From NCBI GenBank assembly GCA_004794785.1, contig SJOL01006402.1, forward strand, positions 289,162-353,161: a stretch of 64,000 bases of DNA, in the 5' to 3' direction. The DNA is from Opisthorchis felineus (lineage: Eukaryota > Platyhelminthes > Trematoda > Opisthorchiida > Opisthorchiidae). The notes under the pieces are model-generated. The model saw nothing but the letters and a program-made list of their open reading frames with translations. It was not told the DNA's origin and did not search any database. The position numbers were made by a program, and so were the translations under genes. Shown here piece by piece: positions 43,350-54,279 of this stretch (within the stretch, counting starts at the first letter, position 1; the number at the start of each line of letters is the position of its first letter).

Positions 43350-45330
43350 GGCCATCAAAACCGAAACCAAATCTCCACTGCCAAATCGAAACGGCCAATG
43401 TGAATGCTCCGCTTTAATCGGACTACTCAACGCGAAACTGGGGTTTCTTTTCAAAGCTGTGCAGGATGCAAACACAAAGAACACAGCGACCCGGACGAAA
43501 GTTGATAAAGAACTTTCTTCGCTGAACAAGTACCTTGCACTATCCATCCCGGGTCCACCGGCCGTGAAGAAGGTCATCCAACTATCTGATGCGGCAATAA
43601 AGACCGCAGCTGCGTCTCTAGTGGACAGGCGCGTGAGGGAGAGCAAGCTGGTTATCTGGGGGTTGTTCTCCAGAAAATCACGCCAACAAAGCAGGCACGT
43701 GTCCTCACGAAGCCCGACCACGAATTGCTTCACACAGTTTGGCTACGTCAGAAGGAAAGCAAGCGAACACTTTGGCTTCTAGCCACCCATTCCTCCCCAT
43801 CTGCCGTACAGAAGATCTTGGAGCTGGCTGTCAGCACTCAAAAACCTACACAACAATCAGGCATATATCTGAGGATCGCCCTTTTGAGGCGTGAAAGCTG
43901 GGCGACAGCAGTTCTAGGGGAGAGGAGCGAAACGGGCTTCCGTTTGGCGCCAGTTTAGCCGACCCCAAACTTATGGCCAAACCGATTGCAGTTATAGCCC
44001 CTTGTGCTCCTGAAAGCACGCCGATGCAACCGACCGCGACTCCGGATTGCAGTTTCTACTCAACCACCGCAGACCCCTTGACTACCCAAGGCAGCGATGC
44101 TTGGGAGAAGGCAAGCCTTACGTGGACGCAGCGCCCAAAGTACGTAGGGCTGTCATCGCTTATTTCCGTAACAGACGATCAAGGTGCAGCAATGAACCCT
44201 ATACCCAAGTCACAACCTCTGAGCCGGACTGAATCAGACGTGCGGAGGCAAGCGGCGAAGCCGACCGACAGATCAACCACATGCGTTGACTTCGACGGAA
44301 TGCTGCGAGAACCCCAAAACCACTGAGAATATGAAACTGCCAATCTCCAGCTCCACTCCGTCAAAAGTGGTCTCTTCGACTGTGGATGTCACCCAGAACC
44401 CCGACAGCCAAAGCCACAAACCTGACTACAGCGAACCGGAAAAACCTTCGTACACGCAGTTGGCCACACTGATCGCTGGTGACTCGGGAGTCCACACAAA
44501 CACGAAAGAAAGGCGACGGCAGCCAAACAAGCCACATTAGATTCACCAAATCAGAAAACTGCTGGCTGGCTTCCAGGTGCAGTCCTCTGCAAAAACGAGC
44601 CTCCTGGGAGTACCACCAAAAGAACCACGTCCCGGTGCCGCTACCTAGCGCTCAGAGCCTCACAGAGACACTTCTCCGATCAAATCGCACCAAAATGCCA
44701 AAGAAATTAAACAGACGCAAGTTTGCCCAAAAATCCTTGAACAGCAGCAAATCTAGTCGTCCAAAAAGTTGGCATTGAAAGAGCTACAAGTAGCAGTGGT
44801 CGAAATTTTCGCCCACGGGGGGAAAAACTCCGTCCCCCAAAGGTCAAAGGCCCGCGTAACCCAAACTCAAACGGGGAGAAAATCCTGCAAATGAAAAGCA
44901 GCCCCGAAACTACCAAGACAGAAAGCAGACAAGTGTGCCGCAGAGGCTCCTTCGGTGCCTTGGATTTAAACCCGACGCACGGCTATTAAGTCTGCTAACC
45001 TGTCTGGTTACACACTTCTCTGTTCCTCAACTTCAGAGGCAGCAGAGGCAGTGTTGAAATGCCTGCCCACAAACTGCCTCAGTCTTTTCAACAAACTTTG
45101 CGATATTAAACGGTCTGTTTGCTTTGAACAGCCGTCCATAATTGCACTCACAGAGACCTGCCTCACACCGGATGAACAAGTTTCCCAGCCTGCCGACGTT
45201 GAAGTACACTTCACACTGTGATTGAGCAGTCGACGTTGTTTCCCGTCTTTAGGATAACGTGAAAATCCTTTACGGTGGCGCTGGTACTTGATGAACGCTT
45301 TATCACCGGAGGAATTAGCTTTTGAGGTTT
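43350..45330 (+). pseudogene. CR1-like LINE 5' part: ORF1-like region and endonuclease start
   Basis: About 43350-44990 is a set of frames rich in Lys, Ser, Thr and Pro (SALIGLLNAKLGFLFKAVQD, AVKKVIQLSDAAIKTAAASL) in the place of LINE ORF1, the RNA-binding protein. I identify it as ORF1 mainly by position. At 45060-45210 the frame reads CLPTNCLSLFNKLCDIKRSV then SIIALTETCLTPDEQV, a clear match to the start of a CR1/Jockey-type AP endonuclease (NxRSLxNKLxxL...PxIIxLTETWLxP), with the catalytic Glu in LTET. The rest of the endonuclease is missing. Confidence 0.65.
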
Positions 45331-45599
45331 GCACGTTGTAGTACGATCTGATATTCGCTCGAACTACTTGAGGTAGTGCATTAGTTCGTGAACGCTGCGG
45401 AATAAACGGCTGCTCGGGTTTTCCACTAACATGGTGGAAACGTTCACTGCGTACTTTTCAGCTGAAACGTAGGCAGTTGCAACGACCGCTTGTGCAGATG
45501 AGGAAGCCATGACGAGTGTGCCTCACTGGGGTGCGCGGACTGTTTTATAGGTGACGTCAACCAAGGAAAATGAGGAACTAGCATTTATCTTCGATGAAA

Positions 45600-46290
45600 G
45601 TTTGCTACTGGAAGCCTGCGTAGTAGTGTAAAATTATTGATGAATAACATCCGGAATTTTGGACAGGAATGAAAAATCTGCAGGTTGTGGTAACCGCGAC
45701 ATTCATGCAAATTCTGCTCAGGTGGTTATTTGAATAAAGTTTGTATGTTTTGCATTGGTCAGACCTAGCAAATTTGATGAGTTTGTTCACCGAACTTCGG
45801 CACAACACTGTAGTTGGGAAACTCGCTATGAGTTCAGTAAAGTATTCAGAGACAAATTGCTGCGCTGTGCGGTACTGATACGAGTGTGCATCTCTGTGAA
45901 TGATCCCGATTATGTTTTACATAACCAGTAACGGTATAATGCAGCGTTTTGAGATCATCGTAATCATCAAAGACAGCAACATCAGTGTTGACACTGATGC
46001 TTCACTGCCGTTTTGAGATATACGCATGTGAATCACCAACATCTCGATGACATCTTTCCCGCTGGATTACGTCATAAAGCCCAACGACAATGCCGGAAAA
46101 TGAGCCTAGTTATTTTCTTTGTCACAATGACTGCACACGCTGTCGCATACCTTGGCTACTTATCGTAGGTGTTGGGCCCGTATCTACGTGCGCCGATGAT
46201 TGCAAAGTCTCAACTGTGCACGATAGCATAATCCAACTACCAGCGACAGCCGTTCATAAGTATAACCGTTCGTGTTGCCGTTCCGCAGTG
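45600..46290 (-). repeat. Repeat A 3' end, inverted copy
   Basis: On the minus strand, 46290-46100 gives about one and a half ~134-bp array units (GAACGG(C)TGTCGCTGGTAG, TACGATAAGTAGCCAAGGTA), and 45910-45600 matches 29690-29990, the segment after the array. The minus frame 45605-45808 (SSVNKLIKFARSDQCKTYK) parallels the plus frame at 29791. Confidence 0.65.
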
Positions 46291-47139
46291 TCGGCACTTG
46301 AAAATTATTCAACCACCATTGACGAAGTGCTTTTATTCTTTGAATAGACTGGCACAGTCATGATGAGTAGTCACTCCGTTTCCCTTTCCTGAAGCCAGTT
46401 ACAATCCACGCTGAGTCTGAAATGAAAAATGCGTATTTTATTTGATCTCGTTCATATCTCCGGCAAAATTTGTCGGACGTCTCACTGTTAGAAAGACGAA
46501 ATTACTGCCTGCTCAGTTGGTCCCATTATCGATAATGCAGAGCCCATGTTGAAGCAAGCGAAGTTAAGGGTAAAAAGGGGTGTTTACAAGCCGTGTATAG
46601 ACTATCCGAATATATCCGATTGTAAACTACCGAATACCTAAGCGATTGAAACAGCCACTCCTGACACAATCAGGCTGAATATAAAACCACGAACTGCAAG
46701 ATTTGAGCCATTTCATTGCCCCCGGGACAATAATCCTTCACCCCACTTTCAAGTAACCTACTTTTTCACAATTTTGCTAGTCCCATCATTGGCTTTCAAG
46801 TGGTCGACAGACCTTAACTACCCATAATCGATGATCGTAATGCGCCCTGCCCGCCCATCCACATTTGTCCTACCTGACTGGTCTTTTCGGTCGCCACCCG
46901 GCAACAAACTTTTAATGACTCTTTCCGTACCAAGTCCGCCCCTTCCGCACCTTAGTCACCTGCAATCCACACGACTGAACGGTTGACATCTACCCTTTTA
47001 GCTACACTTCCCCTCCCAAAGACCCTCCCTGATCCAAGGAAGGCCTCATATTTCACCCACTGCAGTGGTGTAAACAGAAAAAGAGAAAGAAAAGCAGGCT
47101 TGGTCGAATGTCTGAGCTACCGGCCCAAGCTTGCTCTGT
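46291..47139. other. Unassigned flank of the BEL/Pao element
   Basis: No long open frame before 46983 and no recognised repeat. 46830-46990 is C-rich. The 5' end of the BEL/Pao LTR lies somewhere near 47140, but the exact start is not visible. Confidence 0.3.
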
Positions 47140-47345
47140 GTATCATCATTTACCATGACATTCAACAGCCCCACGTTTCTTCTGTCTATATTTGTACCCA
47201 CCGCTGTACCTTTATGCTTGGAGTGTGGACAAAAACTGGCGTTGGTTTATTCCTGCCACTTCATCCTTCGAACTTGAGGTCATCCAGCCACTTTTGTGGC
47301 TGGCATTACGCATATGTGACCATCTGACGTGGGAGCCTGTTTACT
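47140..47345 (+). repeat. 5' LTR part of BEL/Pao element
   Basis: Matches the reverse complement of 11820-12040 with moderate divergence. Shared blocks: ACATTCAACAG/ACATTCAAAA, CCCACGTTTCTTCTGTC, GAGGTCATCCAGCCA and GGGAGCC. It also resembles 50890-51000 at the element's other end. Confidence 0.55.
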
Positions 47346-47417
47346 CTTTTTCTCGACATTATGCCAACAGTAAGAACCATTCCGAAAAAACCGGGCGTCT
47401 AGGACCTTACAGAACCT

Positions 47418-48256
47418 ATGGACGCCGCGGATGAAACTGAAATGCAATTTGCCTTTCGCCCCGGTCAGTTTCTGTATCTAGTGGTAAAAGCCTTATGAAT
47501 TGCTCAGCTCCCAAACAATCGGGTCAACGGCAAGGTAGGACTCCAATGGGCTCTCGTTGACGTTCAGAGCCAAACTGATGCAGCTAAAATCGAGTTGGAG
47601 GCCGAATAGTACTCGCCAGATGAAGTCTGGTAACAAGTGGCCTCAAATGACCAGTTAAAGCAGTACCTGAAACTTTGTCAGATAGATGAAAGACCCATGG
47701 GGTATGCAGGTGATATTAGACTGTCATCGCCAAGGCCAAAACTGGTGAGTTCCATCGCTCCAGTGACAGCCACTGTGGAACTACCCAAGGTCGAACTATC
47801 ATATTTGATGGTTATCCAAATCCTTACTGGAGGTTCATACGCCAGTTTGATATGTATGTTGAGACCAAGGTTATGGACGCCCGTCAGAAGCTCCTGTATT
47901 TGGTCCACTACCTTCAAAGCAATGCGAAGGCGGCCATCGAAGAATGCATGACACTCCAGCCAGAAGTAGCGAACTTCGAGGCAGTCGTTACGTCCAGTCC
48001 TATATTGTTGCTCCGATTGGCACGACAGACCACTGGAGCAGCCAAGTTTCCGTATGTAACAATGCGAAGCTGTGAGATCGGGCCGACGCAGATGCGCTCC
48101 GCTTCATATTTGCACTCGTTTGTCGTTGTGGCAAGAATTGTGCCCTCTCTTCCCTCACCACTGCAGCACAAATGGACCGATATAGCAGATAAAATATCGG
48201 CGACGGGCAGCAGTCCAAGGTTTACTGATTTAGCAGAGTTTGCGGACACGCTCTAG
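47418..48256 (+). pseudogene. BEL/Pao gag relic
   Basis: A start codon at 47418 begins MDAADETEMQFAFRPG. Later, around 47810-47960, the reading is DGYPNPYWRFIRQFDMYVET and LLYLVHYLQSNAKAAIEECM, close to the FDGDPxxYWxFIxxFExxV and LxxLLQxxxGxAxxAIExC motifs of BEL/Pao gag. From about 47990 the frame enters the block shared with the minus-strand element and ends LPSPLQHKWTDIADKIS. Stops and frame changes interrupt it. Confidence 0.7.
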
Positions 48257-49334
48257 GATTGCACGAAGTCGGTTCGGGGGTGGGCTCGTGAAGGGGACTT
48301 AAGACACCCTCCTCTGCCATTAACTTCTACCGACCGAGCTCATAGACGGGGTGGACTTACGAGTTTTCTAACCAATAGAAGGTCAGATGCGGACCGTGGC
48401 TCTGCCCACTATATCCACGATCTCACCCGATTTCCAACTACCAGCGCCTTCTGTCCATGGAAGTTCCTGACAGGTGAAGGTGCATGCTGGTGCACATTGA
48501 ACGCATTCTTTGCGTAGAAGACTCCCCCATGGCTTGAAACTGCAAGCCAATCGTTGAATATTGGCAGTCGGACCGTAAGAGATAGCGTCATGGGTTGTTG
48601 CGTGTATCAAAATCCGGAAACGAAGCAGGGACGTCTTCAGAGACGGGGAGGTTTTGTGCCTTAAGTCAGGGCAGTCGTCTTTCAGCACGCGTGAGAGTTG
48701 TTTCTATTAAGCATGACACTTCCGCAGGAAAGGTGACAACGTATGCGTTTTTGGACGCCGGGTCTGATATGACATTAGTAAAGCGGGACCTTCTAGTGGA
48801 AAGCGGGATTGGGCCGTAGCCCGTTTGCTTGGCCACTGATACACCGGATGGTTCCATTGGATGCACTTCCGAGGCCAAAAGCATCAGGCCTTTATCAGTG
48901 GATGACAACCAGTCAATAGCTACTGGCATGGCATTCGTCGTAGACAGCTTATCCATGCGAGCCGTTCCATCTATCAAAGAAGTGGCTAGCTCGTGGCCGC
49001 AGCTTGACGAAGTCGCCTTCGACGAATCGACCGAAGACGAGGTAGGAATCCTTTTCCGGTGTGATGCATTTGGAGTGCGCTGGGTAATCGATCGGCGCTT
49101 GGGAGGTAAAATAACAGCCAGTTGCCGTAAAGACCTTGCTAGTTTTGGTACTTCTTGGTCCGTTAGGAATTGGGACGAAGCAGAAGGTTGTCAGTCACTA
49201 TATAACCGGGTACAGTCGATACATCCTGGAGCATTCGCAGCGGCTCTGCGTTTCGGAATTCACAGACACTTCAGCATACAACACTAGTCTCTCCTTAGAG
49301 GACCATAAATTGTTGTTAATATTATAGCCTGATG
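47985..49334 (+). repeat. Block nearly identical to 17108-18443, inverted
   Basis: See 17108-18443. Left edge: CGT(G)TCCAGxCCTATATTGTTG. Right edge: ATATTATAGCCTGxTGC. Outside these points the two elements either differ in structure or are clearly more diverged. Confidence 0.85.
48595..49287 (+). pseudogene. BEL/Pao aspartic protease relic (A17-like)
   Basis: TTYAFLDAGSDMTLVKRDLL carries the catalytic Asp. A TAG at 48817-48819 breaks the frame, which then continues in phase to 49287. It is the plus-strand equivalent of 17847-17155 and shares its stop codon. The part after the stop includes RAVPSIKEVASSWPQL and EVGILFRCDAFGVRWVIDRR. Confidence 0.75.
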
Positions 49335-49420
49335 CGTTGCTGGCCAATGGCTTAGGCTGTGTCATCTGAACCGTCGCTGGAATAAACCTTATCCTTTATG
49401 CAGCTGGCTGCTTCTAGAGT

Positions 49421-49894
49421 TTGCCGTACTCTGTACCGCCCGATTTCTTCGTTAACGAGATTAGTTCTTTGCTCTCAAAGGAAGATTTCCGCATGAGGAG
49501 ATGCCCTTCCAAAATTCCTGCCGTCTTGTCAGCCAACGAGCTAACCGAACTCACGTCTGGTGTCCGAAACATTTACGAAAGTTTGCCAATCGAGCGTGCT
49601 CTACGGGTGCAGTGTGATGCGCATTCTGTTGCACTTGTGATCGACTTTATCTCACGGAAAAGGCCGCCAACACACAGATGCTTGCCTTCCTGTATGTCTT
49701 CACTGAATGGTCCTCTGGGGTTTGTTTGTCCGTGGGTAATACCAAGTGAGTGTCTACTACGATCCCTTTGCAAAAGTGGACTTTTTCGGGGGCATTCTTT
49801 GAACGATGCCGATCGCATTTGCTGGGATAATTTGTCATCTTACCTTTGTAACCTCCATAACTTGCGATTACCCAGGTGCATTAAGCCTAGGTAG
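49421..49894 (+). pseudogene. BEL/Pao RT thumb and connection
   Basis: A 157-codon frame: VNEISSLLSKEDFRMRRCPS, SLPIERALRVQCDAHSVALV and RCLPSCMSSLNGPLGFVCPW, the last being the RGxLSxxSSxYDPLGFxAP block of BEL/Pao pol. Then CWDNLSSYLCNLHNLRLPRC leads into RNase H. The palm domain is missing upstream. Confidence 0.75.
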
Positions 49895-50640
49895 GTTAGT
49901 GGTATTCCACATGCCGAATTTCACGTGTTCTGCAGTGCATCGAAAACTGCATCTAGCGTGGCAGAATATTTTATTTTTTCACGGTGAAAGCTGAATTCTC
50001 TGGCTGTTCACTTTTCTTCTCGAAGCCGCGGGCGGCCCTCTTAAGTCCGTTTCAATACCAAGTTTAGGGCTGGCGTCTGCGTGTTTGGTAGTCAAAGTAG
50101 CAGGTCTAATTGGAGCAAGTGAAAAGGGCTACTTCCAACGTACTGTGTTTTGTAGAGACTCTGTTATAGTTCTCTAGTATGTTTATTGCATACCTTCTGG
50201 ATCTTGTACCCTTGTAACAAATCGACTGACAATTATTCGTGATGCGTTGTCACCTAATCAATGTAGACCCTGCACGTCAAAGAACAACACAGCCGACGTT
50301 GCTTCTCGAGGGATATACAACCTCAGTCCTCTGCGTAGATGGTTAGCTGGACCAAGATTTTTACTCGAACAAGAGAGTAATTGGTCTTTACAGCCTCGAC
50401 TGACGTTCGGAGGGATCAAGCCTAAGAGCCTTGTAACACAAGTTAAACAATACCCAGAGAAATGACGGAATGTGCTACTAATAGCTCGGTTTCCCCGTTG
50501 GGTGAGGCTGCGGAAGGTGGTTGCTTGGTGGCTACGTTGCAACCAATATCCATTGAGGGTGAGGAAAGAGGCTCTACCCCTGGTGAAGATGTTCCTCGTA
50601 AAAATGTCCCCTAGGTGTAGTCGACAGTTGCGAGGCGAGC
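49895..50640 (+). pseudogene. BEL/Pao RNase H and following linker, remnants
   Basis: GIPHAEFHVFCSASKTASSV at about 49900 is the RNase H start. The middle is scrambled by stops. Around 50245-50465 an open frame reads NNTADVASRGIYNLSPLRRW, matching the NPADxxSRG element and the 13389-13630 relic. Around 50515 RKVVAWWLRCNQ begins the linker towards integrase. Confidence 0.65.
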
Positions 50641-51000
50641 CCAGATAGCTCAGTGAGAACCCTGCATGTTTGAACGGCGGGGGCGTTCTCAAGAGTGATA
50701 GTAGGATGGTACACTCACTGAAGGGACGCGATTCGGTCTGTACTCTTACGAAGCCGGCACTTATGGCAGAGGTGGACTCGAACCATTCGTGCCAGTGGCT
50801 GATGGGGCACCCCAGAAAGGAGCTGAGCACAGGTAGAGTGCAAGAACGGGGACGTCCGATGATTTAACGTGGAGGCTTTGGCAGGCTGCTTACCTTCCAT
50901 TACTTTAACATTAATGAATTTCCCATGCATCTTCTGTCCGTTTTTGTAACCCTCGCGCAACGGGTCCGGTAGCGCCGTGCCACAGAGAAAACTCCCAGCA
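50634..51000 (+). repeat. BEL/Pao 3' region and truncated 3' LTR
   Basis: 50634-50890 matches the reverse complement of 12300-12050 (AGAACCCTGCATGTT against AGAACCCCGCATGTT; GAAGCCGGCACTTATGGCAG; CAGAAAGGAGCTGA). 50890-51000 (CTTCTGTCCGTTTTTGTAAC) matches the start of the LTR sequence. The rest of the LTR is missing. A 65-codon frame across it (50670-50867) is not a gene. Confidence 0.6.
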
Positions 51001-51179
51001 CTGTGCAAAGAGCTGGTGATCTCGTTCCAACACGAATTCACACATGATGGTGGAGCAGTTGAAAAAGACTCTGGAAGACGATTCTGGCAAATTCATCTAA
51101 CATCCGGATCTGCCAGTCTCTCAGTTGCTAAGCTATTTGTCCGCACCTTACGCGGCCCTGGAAGACGAAGAGAGAAGTA

Positions 51180-51540
51180 ATTCCGGACGAGCGTGTGTTC
51201 ATAATCCACAAATGTGTTCCAAAGCGAGCGCTAGTCAGTTATTGATCGTGCCATCGGTAATCGATGGCAATGCGACCAATCTGAGTTCGTAGCCGACACG
51301 CCGTTGGGGGACATCATGTGGCTAGACGACTTCGGCTATTTCGGAAGTTAGTACTGCATAAAAGCAGCCTGCAGTCAGCACACAGCCGAAGCAATCATTC
51401 GCCATTGTCCGTTCGTACCGAGTCCAATCCATGTTGACCACCTAATTGAATACTAGATGTGGATTCAGATTACCGTAAAAGTAAGAAAAAGTAAAGCATT
51501 CAGCTGTAACACCCTTTCGGTGCCTAACCACCATGTTACC
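51180..51540. other. Unassigned stretch
   Basis: No open frame above 60 codons and no recognised repeat; the right end may include the body of the SINE that follows. Confidence 0.3.
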
Positions 51541-51622
51541 AGAAAGAAGCATGAGGGTTGGGATATTGCCAGGTTCCCCGGTCAGTAAATTCGCGCTATA
51601 ACCACTGAGCTATCTCGTCCCC
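51540..51622 (-). repeat. tRNA-derived SINE head
   Basis: On the minus strand from 51622 it reads GGGGACGAGATAGCTCAGTGG followed by TTATAGCGCG. The acceptor-like start and A box (TAGCTCAGTGG, 51603-51613) are tRNA-like, but the B-box position reads GGCAATATCCC and no closing acceptor strand is seen. It is therefore a tRNA-derived SINE, not a tRNA gene. It sits directly against the LINE endonuclease fragment. Confidence 0.6.
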
Positions 51623-52142
51623 AGATCACTGGCAACCGCCACGATACCCGAGCTCCTAGCTCGCCTCAATAGGGCATTCAAGGCTTCATAAAACTTGTCT
51701 TTGATGGTGACAGAGCTGCAGTCGGTTGGGGCGTAAGCAGACACGAAAAACATACAGCGATCAACTTCTAGCTTGTGCGACTCCGTCACGGACGTTACCA
51801 GACAAACCGCACGGAGACGACTATCAATGTGTATCCAGTCAAGCAAGGGCCCTTCCGCCCAATGACTTAGGATGGTACCAACCCCTGCACATCCTGCCGC
51901 AGCGGCCTGTGGGTCGCCAGAGTTGTGCAGCCGGAAGTGTGTACGGAGTGATGGGGCATTTTGCTCAACCACCGTGCTTGTATCTTGAATTCTTGTCTAT
52001 GATACGCGTCAATGTCAAGCGCGTCCGGTGTATGAGCAAGAGCAGCTTGCTGTCCCGCTTGCTTCATAGTGCGAACATTAAGAGCAGCCAGACAGACTGG
52101 GCGTCGATGCTTGAAGACTGATTTCGAGCTGCCGGATGACAC
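51610..52142 (-). pseudogene. RTE-like LINE endonuclease fragment
   Basis: The frame from 52142 reads VCLAALNVRTMKQAGQQAAL, the N-terminus of an RTE-like AP endonuclease (compare LIHVAAFNVRTLCQLGQQAS at 56010). A second frame, 51972-51610, reads LLDWIHIDSRLRAVCL and MFFVSAYAPTDCSS, ending inside the core. A frameshift separates them near 51960. The catalytic C-terminal SDH region is absent. Confidence 0.8.
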
Positions 52143-52399
52143 GCAGATGTTGCTGCCGAAACCGACGCAGGACGAACGGAGTCATCAGTCTTAAGTTACA
52201 AACTTACAAAGAGGGAGATAATAATGCCAAGTTGCCCACACCTATGCAGGAGTCAAGCTACTTAGGTTAGGTTCTATCCACGTAACTTTTGGGCAGTATT
52301 TTCGGGCCTTAACTATTGACGGAAATGCGTCTTGTGAAGCAGTATAGAAATCTCGAAGGTTCGAATATCATTTGCTAATTTGGTTCATTTTTAGCATCA
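52143..52399. other. Junction between inverted and direct LINE parts
   Basis: About 250 bp without a recognisable domain, between the minus-strand endonuclease piece and the plus-strand 3' piece of the same LINE family. Confidence 0.4.
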
Positions 52400-53098
52400 A
52401 AAAGATATCTGCAGGTCTCAAGGGTCGCAATACCAGGCTGCGGTATACACTGTATGGTTGGTAAAGTCTCGTACGGCTGCGAGACATGGACTCTGGGGAC
52501 AAGCGATCTGAGGCGTCCTCAGGGGTCTGACCATCGATGTCTCGGAAGCGTTGCTTGTGTCGTACGGCCTCAACGGACACCCAACGAGGTGACCAGGGAA
52601 CAAGTATTCGGTTGTGCAACAGGTAGTTCAGCCACGGAGAACACTGAGCAACACCAACTGCGGTAGCTCATCCAGGTGCCCTGCATGCTGAAGCCGTACA
52701 CGAGTGTTGTTTTCCGTACACCCCTCAGAAAGGTGCAAACTGCTAGATCGACCACATATGACTTGACGGAAGGGCGTGAAGGGGCTTACGAAGAGTTTGG
52801 GTGTTTATGGTGCGGGATGTGAACCTCGTGTCCCAGTGCACTTACCGGAAACATTTCAAGAAATTGCAGCTGATTGGTGTCAGTGGCATTCGTGCTGCCG
52901 GTTTCTTTCCAGATTGTCTAACTGAGCGTCAGGAGTTTTAGGCACCTCAGAATGCTTGCAATAGACCAGTGCCAGGACCCTTCCACACCTACCCTTTTTT
53001 CCACTTTAGGGCTTTAAGTATGATCAAATAAACTTTGTGGTTGTGCGGCAGTGAAGCGTCAGCGATACCACAGATGTTGCTGCCTGTGATGATGATGG
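52400..53098 (+). pseudogene. RTE-like LINE ORF2 C-terminus and 3' UTR
   Basis: At 52420-52660 one frame reads SYGCETWTLGTSDLRRPQGS, DHRCLGSVACV and EVTREQVFGCATG, matching the usual LLYGSExWPLRxEDxRxLxVFDHRCLRxI blocks (compare 58430-58520). The RWLGH region follows as LIQVPCMLKP. The 3' UTR shares TGTCAGTGGCATT, CCGGTTTCTTTCCAGATTG and TGCTGCC with 59140-59345. It ends in GTGATGATGATGG at 53087-53098, the GAT tail of the family. Confidence 0.75.
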
Positions 53099-53439
53099 AT
53101 AGCTTCGGTACAAAACTGTCGTTTATTTTGGGGCGCTTATCATTCGCAAAGTGTCTTTGTAACCCAGTAATACCAAATAGAGTTGGATGAGAGCCCTTCA
53201 GAACTCGACGGATGCGTTGGACGTAATGGTGATTTGGATAAAATTGGAGAAAGTTGAAAGAAACCATGCTCACAATCTTCGAAACTGTCTGCCCGAGGTC
53301 ACTCGCATACCCCAATGAAAACTGTATCTCGTCACGGTAAACAGCTTTGACTGAAGTCGGGAAAACTATACCAGCAACATACGACTTCGACGGCGTGTGC
53401 AGGTTCTTCAATCGCCAAATAATGAAGAGCCTAAGGATT

Positions 53440-54210
53440 GACAAAGAGCGCTGGTGGATCGCAAAAGCCCAAGAAACGTAGAAAGTTTTGCACCCTGTTC
53501 CAAATAAACCGGTCAACTGGTCCGAGTTGCTTGTGAATCGATCTCCGAATGGATGGTATCGGAGTTCGTTTACAGGAATGTTCTCCTGAACAATGGCCGA
53601 ACACTTTGAATAACACTTCGCCTCACCCGCAACAGTCCATTATCTGGAAGGGCCAGGTGAACCCGAGTGGAACGTCGACACCAGTCCGCCATCGGCAACG
53701 GAAGTTCAGCGTGCAATTTGATTGTCTCAGCGCGACAAAGTACCTTGTCCAGATGGCTTTCTTCCTGCACACTTCAAAGAAAATGGGGAGTCTTTCTTGC
53801 CTCTCCGGACGACCGTACTTCAAAATATCTGGAATGAGGAGGTAATACCCGCAGAATGGAGCGCCTCAAAGGTGATTACCATATCCAAAAAGGGTGCTCT
53901 GACAGGGTTTGCATCGATCATATCTTCACTTTGCGACGGATGTTGTAACTGCGTTACCCCCCACCCATCCCACCCGGACGCCCACTGATCGTCTTTCTCT
54001 CTCTCATATCTACGTTTGACCCGGATAGACATCAGAAACTGTGGCAGTCTGGCGATGGAACGTGTCTTGTCTCTTCTAAAGGCATGATATACCTGGGGAC
54101 GCATGCATATGGCCAATTCGGCTCTGAGTCCACCGCATCTAATGATGTCAGACAGGGGAGTTCTGTGTCCCCAAAGGTAGGGCAATATATTCCAGTCCTC
54201 CGTCAATTCC
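53440..54210 (+). pseudogene. RTE-like LINE, degraded middle part
   Basis: In order: RWWIAKAQET and VPNKPVNWSELLVNRSPN (the linker before RT), KVPCPDGFLPAHFKENGESF and IWNEEVIPAEWSASKVITIS (RT start, 53735-53895), a RGCxDHxFTLR remnant at 53905-53940, FDPDRHQKLWQSG near 54015 (the AFDSVDRQKLWQ block) and NDVRQGSSVSPK near 54140 (the GVRQGCPxSP block). Stops and deletions occur throughout, and the YADD box is not visible. Confidence 0.7.
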
Positions 54211-54279
54211 TCACCGACCGCCTCCCCTAAAGAACACGCTATCACTGTCGTGTTATATTTCTCTGTCCACAGCGACACA

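Larger units (their letters stand above)
47140..51000 (+). mobile_element. BEL/Pao retrotransposon relic, relative of the 11.6-18.6 kb element
   Basis: In order: LTR-like sequence (47140-47345), gag (47418-48256), A17-like protease (48595-49287), RT thumb (49421-49894), RNase H and zinc-region remnants (49900-50640), a 3' non-coding part (50634-50890) and a truncated LTR (50890-51000). The RT catalytic core is absent between 49335 and 49421. Integrase is also missing. The element is dead, and shares a near-identical 1.34-kb block with the minus-strand relative. Confidence 0.8.

Noticed and set aside
9983..49334. One large palindrome covering both inverted pairs
   Set aside because: Coordinate sums for the two pairs differ by ~14.4 kb, and the sequence between them does not match in inverted form, so they are separate events.
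50634..50680. tRNA-like sequence (AGATAGCTCAGTGAG)
   Set aside because: It aligns with 12260-12300 as part of the BEL/Pao 3' region, with different bases at the box positions.
51540..51622. Functional tRNA gene
   Set aside because: No proper B box or closing acceptor strand; better explained as a tRNA-derived SINE head.
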